The position numbers and the translations under genes were made by a program. DNA of 58,635 bases, taken from an uncultured Bacteroidota bacterium (lineage in GTDB: Bacteria; Bacteroidota; Bacteroidia; UKL13-3). The stretch spans positions 1-58,635 of the forward strand of contig CAIUEQ010000126.1 in assembly GCA_903898215.1 (NCBI GenBank), read 5' to 3'. The notes under the pieces are model-generated. The model did no database searches, was not told the DNA's origin, and saw only the letters and a list, made by a program, of their open reading frames with translations. This document shows, in pieces, positions 52,430 to 58,635 of the stretch (positions are counted from its first letter, which is position 1; each line of letters begins with the position of its first letter).

Positions 52430-54619
52430 TTAAAAGGCTATTTCAGAAATAAAATGTAAACGCATCAGTTGAAGTTCATCTTTAGAAAAATCTTCGCCAT
52501 ATTCTTTTAAAATCTCATCAATTGAGTCAACCTGTGTGCCTTTAAAATAATCCATCATTTCATCCTGTTGATCCTCGTCCATCATATCGTTTACATATGT
52601 TTTCAGATTTAGTTTTGTGCCGGAAAAAATAATATTTTCAATTTCCTTAAGCAACTCTTCTCTATTAATTCCAATTGAACGGGCGATATCATCAAGTCCC
52701 ATTTTTTTATCAACGTTGGTAATGATTGTTATTTTTTTGGCGGATTTGTTAACGACAGATTTTACAACAAAATCTTCGGGTCTTTCAATTCCATTTTCGT
52801 CAACATATTTTTTGATGAGTTCAATAAACTGTTTACCATATTTAATGGCTTTTCCTTTATTTACACCAATGATTTTACTTAATTCATCAATATTAATTGG
52901 GTATTTGAAAGCCATTTCCTCTAAAGAAGGATCTGTAAAAATGATATAAGGCGGGAGGTTTAATTGCTTGCTTACTTTTTTGGTAAGATCTTTAAGCATA
53001 TCAAATAATACCTCGTCAAAAATATTTTCTACTTCTACTCCTGCATCATCGTCATCCGGATAGCGTTCAAATTTTTGATCAACAGCTATTTCAAATTTGA
53101 TTGGTTTTTTCAAGAACGCTTCACCTTTTTCACTTAAGTTTAGAAGCCCGTAATTTTCAATATTTTTCGTGATATATCCGTTTAAAAGTAATACCCTTAA
53201 AACTGATTTCCAATAGATATCATCACGATCTTTTCCTTTTCCAAACACATCAAGTTTTTCGTGACCGCTAAGTGTAACATCATGTGATTTTTTTCCGATA
53301 ATTACTTCAACGGCATGTTTTAAATTATTTTTTCCATTAAAGTTTTTAACTGCAGTGAGACATAATACTGCAGCATCTTTTGCATCTTCTTTTTGTTTTG
53401 GATGACGACAATTATCACACATTTTATGACAATCATGATCATCAAACTCTTCACCGAAATACAACAATAAAAATTTTCTGCGACAAGCCGAAGTTTCAGC
53501 AAATGCTTGTGTTTCGAATATAAGCAGTTCTCCAATCTCACGTTCGGCAACGGGCTTATCTTTCATAAACTTCTCCAGCTTTTCAATATCAGCAGGATTA
53601 TAAAATAATAAACAATCGCCATCTAATCCATCTCGTCCACCACGACCTGTTTCCTGATAATATCCTTCGATACTTTTTGGAACATCATAATGAATTACAA
53701 AACGCACATCCGGTTTGTCGATTCCCATTCCGAAAGCAATGGTAGCAACAATTACTTCAGCATCTTCCATCAAAAAAGCATCCTGATTTGCAGCACGAGT
53801 TTTTGCGTCAAGACCTGCATGGTATGGTAAAGCTTTGATGCCATTAGCAACAAGAACTTCAGCAAGCTCTTCGACTTTTTTCCGGCTTAAGCAATAGATA
53901 ATTCCGGATTTATGTTTTTTAACTTTAATGAATTGAACGATCTCTTTTAGTGTATCCGCTTTTTTCAATTTCGGACGAATTTCATAATACAGATTCGATC
54001 GGTTAAACGAAGATTTGAAAACTATTGCATCGTTCATTTGCAAATTTTTCTGAATATCGCTTTGTACTTTTGGTGTAGCAGTAGCAGTAAGCGCCATCAT
54101 CGGCACATCCTTAATTTCTTTGATCATCTGCTTGATTCTGCGATATTCTGGACGAAAATCATGACCCCATTCGGAAATGCAATGAGCCTCATCAACAGCA
54201 ACAAAAGAAATGTTTATACTTTTAAGAAATTCGATAGTTTCTTCTTTTTTTAATGTTTCTGGAGCGATATACAGCATTTTTGTATTGCCCAATGAAACAT
54301 CTTTTTTAACAATTGTGATATCGGTTTTTGAAAGTGAAGAATTGATAAAGTGAGCAACATGATTGCTGCTAAATGCACGAATCTGATCAACTTGGTTTTT
54401 CATTAATGCAATAAGCGGAGAGATAATTATTGCAGTGCCTGGCATCATCAATGCAGGAAGCTGGTAACATAATGACTTTCCTCCACCGGTTGGCATGATC
54501 ACAAACGTATCATTACCGGCTAATAAATTTTGAATGATTTTTTCTTGTTCTCCTTTGAAACTGTCAAATCCGAAAAACTCCTGCAAACAATCTTTTACAC
54601 TTTTATTGGCAACATCCAT
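52430..54619 (-). CDS. recQ: ATP-dependent DNA helicase RecQ
   Basis: A 729-residue 3'-5' helicase for recombination and fork repair. Walker A TGGGKS (44-49), DEAH box (143-146) with HCISEWGHDFRPEYRRI, and QETGRGGRDGLDGDCLLFY complete the SF2 motor. A Zn-binding RecQ-Ct segment (ACRRKFLLLYFGE, CHKMCDNCRHP) and a winged helix follow. An HRDC domain is near residues 555-625 (FTDPSLEEMAFKYP). A C-terminal extension (about 640-729), usual in Bacteroidota RecQ, contains MGLDDIARSIGINREELL. Nothing suggests a defence role; it stands next to housekeeping genes. Confidence 0.96.
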   Translation of the reverse strand: MDVANKSVKDCLQEFFGFDSFKGEQEKIIQNLLAGNDTFVIMPTGGGKSLCYQLPALMMPGTAIIISPLIALMKNQVDQIRAFSSNHVAHFINSSLSKTDITIVKKDVSLGNTKMLYIAPETLKKEETIEFLKSINISFVAVDEAHCISEWGHDFRPEYRRIKQMIKEIKDVPMMALTATATPKVQSDIQKNLQMNDAIVFKSSFNRSNLYYEIRPKLKKADTLKEIVQFIKVKKHKSGIIYCLSRKKVEELAEVLVANGIKALPYHAGLDAKTRAANQDAFLMEDAEVIVATIAFGMGIDKPDVRFVIHYDVPKSIEGYYQETGRGGRDGLDGDCLLFYNPADIEKLEKFMKDKPVAEREIGELLIFETQAFAETSACRRKFLLLYFGEEFDDHDCHKMCDNCRHPKQKEDAKDAAVLCLTAVKNFNGKNNLKHAVEVIIGKKSHDVTLSGHEKLDVFGKGKDRDDIYWKSVLRVLLLNGYITKNIENYGLLNLSEKGEAFLKKPIKFEIAVDQKFERYPDDDDAGVEVENIFDEVLFDMLKDLTKKVSKQLNLPPYIIFTDPSLEEMAFKYPINIDELSKIIGVNKGKAIKYGKQFIELIKKYVDENGIERPEDFVVKSVVNKSAKKITIITNVDKKMGLDDIARSIGINREELLKEIENIIFSGTKLNLKTYVNDMMDEDQQDEMMDYFKGTQVDSIDEILKEYGEDFSKDELQLMRLHFISEIAF

Positions 54620-54708
54620 AATATGAATAATAATAAAGCTACATTTTGAGCAGATAGCTTTTGGGTTTTTAATTTTTTATAAAGGGGCACGAAGTTAATC
54701 AAAAATCG

Positions 54709-54743
54709 TTTTTTGAAAAATTGATTTTTAAAAACTTTATTTG
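54709..54743 (+). promoter_or_regulatory. Candidate promoter of the manC-ldcA-ftcD run
   Basis: TTTTTTG (54709-54715) and TTTATTTG (54736-54743) approximate the -33 and -7 boxes with 20 bases between; the -7 has one mismatch to TAnnTTTG. They lie 73 bases before the ATG at 54816, in the 196-base divergent gap with recQ, which otherwise shows nothing notable. Confidence 0.35.
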
Positions 54744-54815
54744 TGCATGAAAAGATACATGTAAAAGGTATAAAACCAAGAAAATTAATTTTAAGTGTTG
54801 TTGTAGATAATAGGA

Positions 54816-55916
54816 ATGGAAAAAAACAAAAATTATTACGCCATAATTATGGCTGGAGGAATAGGAACAAGATTTTGGCCTTATAGTCGCAGTTCTCACC
54901 CCAAACAATTTATTGATATCTTGGGTGTCGGAAAAAGTTTATTACAACTTACTTATGAAAGGTTTCTTAAAAACTTTGAAAAAGATAATATATTTATCGT
55001 GGCCAATCAAACCTATACAGGGCTTATCAATGAACAGATCCCGGGAATAAATAAAGATTGTATTTTAGAAGAACCTTTGGCAAAAAATACTGCAGCCTGT
55101 ATTGCTTATGCTTGTACTAAAATTCATAAATCAAATACACATGCAATTTGTGTTGTTGCTCCTTCGGATCATCTAATTTTGGATGAAGAAAAATTTATTG
55201 AAAATGTGATGCAAGCTATTCAGTTTGCAAAGAAAAATGAAGTATTGGTAACTCTTGGAATCAGGCCAACACGCCCCGATACAGGATACGGATACATTCA
55301 ATTCATTGAAGAAAAAAACGATACAGAAAATATCTTTAAAGTTAAAACTTTTACAGAGAAACCCTCAGCTGAGCTTGCCACTACTTTTGTTGAAAGTGGA
55401 GATTTTTTATGGAATGCAGGTATCTTTATATGGAGTTCATCGGCAATAAAAAATGCTTTTAAACAACATGTTCCCGAAATGTATGCTCTTTTTAAAGAGG
55501 CTTCCAAAAGTTATTTTACATCAAACGAACAAAAAACAATTTTACATATTTATGAACAGTGTCGATCGGTATCTATTGATTATGCTGTAATGGAAAAAGC
55601 CTCCAATGCATTTGTTATTCCTGCCGATTTCGTTTGGTCCGACTTAGGAACATGGAATTCACTTTATGAGAATTCACCAAAAGATGAGCATAACAATGTC
55701 ATTCAAGGCAAACAAATTATGGTGTATAATTCCAAAAATTCAATCATAGCTTCCAATATAAAAAATGGAAATAAGCTCATCGTAGTGAAAGGAATCGAAA
55801 ATTTAATAATAGTTGATACACCTGATGTACTAATGGTTTGCGACAAATCAAGGGAGCAGGAAGTGAAACAAATGGTCACCGATATCAACATTAAATTTGA
55901 CGAAAAATATACATGA
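54816..55916 (+). CDS. manC: Mannose-1-phosphate guanylyltransferase
   Basis: A 366-residue nucleotidyltransferase that makes GDP-mannose from mannose 1-phosphate and GTP. The signature IMAGGIGTRFWPYSRSSHPKQF opens it. IVAPSDHLI, GIRPTRPDTGYGYI, FTEKPSAELA and FLWNAGIFIW follow in normal order. It has no C-terminal phosphomannose isomerase domain, so it is the short monofunctional form. GDP-mannose feeds surface glycans, which fits the other sugar genes here. The final four bases overlap the ldcA start (ATGA), so the genes are coupled. Confidence 0.94.
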   Translation: MEKNKNYYAIIMAGGIGTRFWPYSRSSHPKQFIDILGVGKSLLQLTYERFLKNFEKDNIFIVANQTYTGLINEQIPGINKDCILEEPLAKNTAACIAYACTKIHKSNTHAICVVAPSDHLILDEEKFIENVMQAIQFAKKNEVLVTLGIRPTRPDTGYGYIQFIEEKNDTENIFKVKTFTEKPSAELATTFVESGDFLWNAGIFIWSSSAIKNAFKQHVPEMYALFKEASKSYFTSNEQKTILHIYEQCRSVSIDYAVMEKASNAFVIPADFVWSDLGTWNSLYENSPKDEHNNVIQGKQIMVYNSKNSIIASNIKNGNKLIVVKGIENLIIVDTPDVLMVCDKSREQEVKQMVTDINIKFDEKYT

Positions 55917-56818
55917 GCATCACCCCTCAATATTTAAAGCAAGGAGATAAAATTGCCATCGCTGCAACAGCACGAAAAGTTTCGCTTGAAGAAATGCAAC
56001 CTGCAATTGATATTTTTACTTCATGGGGTTTGAATGTTGTTTTATCGAATGAATTATTTGATGCCGAAAATCAGTTTGCCGGAAATGATGAAATACGCAC
56101 AAAAAGTTTTCAGAATTTTTTAGATGACAAAAAAATTAAAGCAATATTTTGTGCCCGTGGCGGATATGGAACTGTAAGAATAATTGATCAACTTAATTTT
56201 TCTTCCTTCCTAATAAATCCTAAGTGGGTGGTAGGTTACAGTGATATTACCGTTTTGCATTCTCATATCAATAAAAATTTAAATAGTCAAACTCTTCATG
56301 CAACGATGCCGATAAATATGCAACTTCATAATGCTGATGAAGAAAGCATTTTGTCATTGAAGAAAATGTTGTTTGGAGAAATTGTTTCGTATCAAATTCC
56401 TTCTCATCATTTAAATATAACAGGAGAATCGAAAGCGCAAATTGTAGGAGGAAATCTATCCGTTTTGTATAGTTTGTTAGGGTCGAATTCAGACATCGAC
56501 ACCAAAGGAAAAATTTTATTTTTAGAAGACCTGGATGAATATCTTTATCATATTGATAGGATGATGATGAATATGAAACGCAATGGAAAACTATCTCATC
56601 TTGCAGCAATAATTATTGGAGGAATGAGCGATATGAAAGACAATACCATACCATTTGGAAAAACTGCCGAAGAGATTATTTACGGACATGTTAAGGATTT
56701 TAACTATCCTGTTTGTTTTGGATTTCCGGCAGGTCACGAGAAAAAAAATGTTGCACTAAAATTTGGTGCCGAGGTTTTTCTTAAAGTAGAAAACGAATTT
56801 TCAGAAATAGCATTTTAA
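55913..56818 (+). CDS. ldcA: LD-carboxypeptidase (S66 family)
   Basis: A 301-residue serine peptidase that trims the D-Ala from recycled murein tetrapeptides. GDKIAIAATARKVS begins the N-terminal domain, and FCARGGYGTVRIIDQL precedes the nucleophile S110 in VVGYSDITVLH. Glu in LFLEDLDEYLYHIDRM and His in GFPAGHEKKNVAL complete the Ser-Glu-His set. No signal peptide is seen, so it acts in the cytoplasm, consistent with murein recycling. Coupled to manC by a four-base overlap. Confidence 0.93.
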   Translation: MSITPQYLKQGDKIAIAATARKVSLEEMQPAIDIFTSWGLNVVLSNELFDAENQFAGNDEIRTKSFQNFLDDKKIKAIFCARGGYGTVRIIDQLNFSSFLINPKWVVGYSDITVLHSHINKNLNSQTLHATMPINMQLHNADEESILSLKKMLFGEIVSYQIPSHHLNITGESKAQIVGGNLSVLYSLLGSNSDIDTKGKILFLEDLDEYLYHIDRMMMNMKRNGKLSHLAAIIIGGMSDMKDNTIPFGKTAEEIIYGHVKDFNYPVCFGFPAGHEKKNVALKFGAEVFLKVENEFSEIAF

Positions 56819-56834
56819 TAAAAAAAATATTACC

Positions 56835-58526
56835 ATGAATAACAACGCAATTATAGAATGTGTGCCCAATTTTAGCGAAGGCTGCGATATGAATATCATC
56901 AAACAAATTACTGATGAAGTTGAGAAAATTGATGGTGTAAAATTACTGGATGTTGATGCTGGAAAAGCAACAAACAGAACTGTGGTAACTTTTGTCGGAC
57001 ATCCAGATACAGTGATTGAAGCAGCATTTTTTGCCATTAAAAAAGCCGGTGAAATTATTGACATGAGCAAACATAAAGGTGAACATCCACGAATGGGAGC
57101 AACTGATGTTTGTCCGTTAATTCCTGTAAGCGGAATTAGCATGGAAGAAACAGCAGAGTATGCAAAAAAACTTGGAAAACGTGTGGGAGAAGAATTAAAT
57201 ATTCCGATATATCTTTATGAATATGCGCAAAAAAATGCTGCAAGAAATAATCTTTCAGTAATCAGAAATGGAGAATATGAAGGATTTTTTGATAAGATAA
57301 AATTGCCTGAATGGAAACCTGATTTTGGCGTAGCTGTAATGAACGAAAAAGCCGGTGCAACAGTTATTGGAGCTCGCGATTTTTTGATCGCTTACAATAT
57401 TAATCTCAACACAAAATCTGTGCGTTTGGCAAATTCTGTGGCATTTGATGTACGTGAAGCTGGTCGTGTAAAACGGGATGGAAATCCTATCACCGGGAAA
57501 ATTGTAAAAGATGATAATGGTGAAGATGTAAGAATTCCCGGAACATTAAAAGCATGTAAAGCTATCGGTTGGTATATTGAAGAATATGGTATCGCACAAA
57601 TTTCGATGAACCTTACTAACTATAAAATCACTTCTGTTCATAAAGCTTTTGAAGAAGTGTGCAAGAGTGCCGATAAGCGTGGATTGCGTGTTACAGGCTC
57701 GGAGTTGGTTGGGTTAATTCCTCTTGATGCGATGCTTGAAGCTGGAAAATATTTCCTGCAAAAACAAAAACGTTCGCTTGGTGTGAGCGAAGAAGAGTTA
57801 ATTCAAATTGCGATAAAATCTTTGGGACTTGATGAACTTTCTCCGTTCGATCCAAACAAAAAAATCATCGAATATAAATTGCGTGATATGGCAAATGAAA
57901 AATTAATTCGCATGAATTTAATTGACTTTGCAAACGAAACTGCTTCCGAAAGTGTTGCTCCCGGAGGTGGTTCAATCAGTGCTTATATGGGCAGTTTAGG
58001 TGTGGCATTGGGAACAATGGTAGCAAATATTTCTGCAGGAAAACGTGGTTGGGAAGAGCAAGTTTCTTTTTTCAGCGAGTGGGCCGAAAAAGGACAAAAA
58101 CTAAAAGATGATCTGTTGAAATTAGTTGATGAAGACACACGTGCTTTTGATGAAATTATGAAAGCTTTTGGTTTGCCAAAAAACACCGATGAAGAAAAAA
58201 AATTGAGAAGTGAAGCTATTCAAGAGGCTACAAAATATGCTTGTGAAGTTCCTCTAAGAACAATGTCGGCAGCTAGCAATGCGCTTGTTATGCTTGAACC
58301 GATGATTGAAAAAGGAAATCAAAATTCGGTGACCGATGCAGGTGTGGGTGTATTATGTGTGAGAGCAGCCGTGCAAGGTGCATACATGAATGTGTTGGTA
58401 AATGCTAAAGGTTTAAAAGATGTTTCATTTGCACAACATGTGATCGAAGAAGCAAAAACTATTTTAGCAAAAACAAATTTGAAAGCAGATGAGTTGGTAA
58501 AAAAAGTTGAGAAGGTGATTGAGTAA
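56835..58526 (+). CDS. ftcD: Bifunctional formimidoyltransferase-cyclodeaminase
   Basis: A 563-residue fusion. The N-terminal transferase (1 to about 330) moves the formimino group of formiminoglutamate to tetrahydrofolate: IIECVPNFSEGCD, VTFVGHPDTVIEAAF, GEHPRMGATDVCPLIPV and SMNLTNYKITS. The C-terminal cyclodeaminase (about 350-563) has SVAPGGGSISAYMGSLGVALGTMVANIS and a DEDTRAFDEIMKAF stretch. Both halves look complete, as in mammalian FTCD. This is the tetrahydrofolate route of histidine breakdown; hutH, hutU and hutI are not visible. The stop is at 58526, followed by the terminal palindrome. Confidence 0.95.
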   Translation: MNNNAIIECVPNFSEGCDMNIIKQITDEVEKIDGVKLLDVDAGKATNRTVVTFVGHPDTVIEAAFFAIKKAGEIIDMSKHKGEHPRMGATDVCPLIPVSGISMEETAEYAKKLGKRVGEELNIPIYLYEYAQKNAARNNLSVIRNGEYEGFFDKIKLPEWKPDFGVAVMNEKAGATVIGARDFLIAYNINLNTKSVRLANSVAFDVREAGRVKRDGNPITGKIVKDDNGEDVRIPGTLKACKAIGWYIEEYGIAQISMNLTNYKITSVHKAFEEVCKSADKRGLRVTGSELVGLIPLDAMLEAGKYFLQKQKRSLGVSEEELIQIAIKSLGLDELSPFDPNKKIIEYKLRDMANEKLIRMNLIDFANETASESVAPGGGSISAYMGSLGVALGTMVANISAGKRGWEEQVSFFSEWAEKGQKLKDDLLKLVDEDTRAFDEIMKAFGLPKNTDEEKKLRSEAIQEATKYACEVPLRTMSAASNALVMLEPMIEKGNQNSVTDAGVGVLCVRAAVQGAYMNVLVNAKGLKDVSFAQHVIEEAKTILAKTNLKADELVKKVEKVIE

Positions 58527-58635
58527 TTCTTTTTGTAGAGACATTTTTTTGTAGAGACGTTGCATGCAACGTCTCTACAAAAAAATGTCTCTACAAAAAG
58601 AATTACTCAATCACCTTCTCAACTTTTTTTACCAA
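58494..58635. other. Perfect 142-base terminal palindrome, probable assembly fold-back
   Basis: Every base from 58565 to 58635 is the reverse complement of 58494-58564. The right arm therefore repeats, inverted, the last 33 bases of ftcD (58494-58526) and its downstream region. A natural hairpin would not include coding sequence of the preceding gene. An assembler reading through the GTAGAGACG palindrome onto the opposite strand explains it. The reliable sequence probably ends near 58564-58578. Confidence 0.85.
58551..58578. repeat. GTAGAGACG palindrome, copy 2
   Basis: The same 28-base core as at 20811-20838, centred on TGCATGCA. A partial direct copy (TTTTTGTAGAGACA) lies just upstream at 58530-58543. 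In both places the element sits directly after a gene. Its right half here may be an assembly echo (see the terminal palindrome). Confidence 0.8.

Noticed and set aside
52430..54619. RecQ as part of a defence island
   Set aside because: The domain order is that of housekeeping Bacteroidota RecQ and the neighbours (kup, manC) are not defence genes.
58494..58635. Terminal inverted repeat of a transposon or a telomere hairpin
   Set aside because: The arms contain ftcD coding sequence and no transposase or partner end exists; a fold-back artefact is simpler.

Overview
The window comes from a low-GC member of the Bacteroidota. The signs are a type IX secretion (T9SS) C-terminal sorting domain on a 1329-residue surface protein, several families largely confined to this phylum (DUF2851, DUF4270, DUF4412, DUF4468-like), bacillithiol synthesis (bshA), a CarB without its regulatory domain, outer-membrane proteins and lipoproteins, and promoter-like TAnnTTTG elements in place of sigma-70 boxes. 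I see no rRNA, tRNA, CRISPR array, integrase or transposase. Most genes are housekeeping. The right edge looks like a contig end, because the last 142 bases form a perfect palindrome that runs back into the preceding gene.

Layout. 1-4.4 kb: a Crp/Fnr regulator diverging from a surface-polysaccharide operon (GT2 glycosyltransferase, rfbC, an SDR epimerase, rfbD). 4.7-7.6 kb: carB. 7.6-10.9 kb, minus strand: an MbnP-like lipoprotein, a small Cys-rich protein, and a PspC / histidine kinase / response regulator operon. 11-14.4 kb: a secreted hypothetical protein, DUF2851, pyrF and an outer-membrane barrel. 14.7-18.7 kb: the T9SS protein with ten Ig-like repeats. 18.8-21.3 kb: aat, a YihY/BrkB protein and a small membrane protein. 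21.4-27.8 kb, plus strand: comEC, an enoyl-CoA hydratase, DUF4412, bshA and a GT-C-like membrane protein. 27.8-33.1 kb, minus strand: a TPR membrane protein, a two-gene unit of an ASCH protein and a PIN-GNAT-ASCH-like fusion, and an arginase-fold protein. 33.2-35.6 kb: an SDR, a TPR lipoprotein and a GNAT. 35.7-40.6 kb, minus strand: Nudix, amidohydrolase-like, menB, a small secreted protein and menD. 40.6-43 kb: DUF4468-like, tadA, sod and a small conserved protein. 43-48 kb, minus strand: a half-length GT5, DUF4270, DAHP synthase and glmS. 48.2-50.4 kb: panC and lutB. 50.4-54.6 kb, minus strand: recQ and kup. 54.8-58.5 kb: a mannose-1-phosphate guanylyltransferase, ldcA and ftcD.

How the genes work together. 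rfbC/rfbD, the GT2, the mannose-1-phosphate guanylyltransferase, glmS and the two polytopic membrane proteins point to envelope glycans. menD/menB serve menaquinone synthesis, carB/pyrF pyrimidines, and bshA/sod thiol and oxidative defence. The least explained parts are the PIN-GNAT-ASCH unit, a set of enzyme-fold proteins whose catalytic residues are replaced (arginase-like, amidohydrolase-like, GT5 half), an MbnP-like protein with no MbnH gene in view, and intergenic hairpin repeats. Several genes appear to start with TTG or GTG, judged from family-like N termini or the absence of any other usable start.
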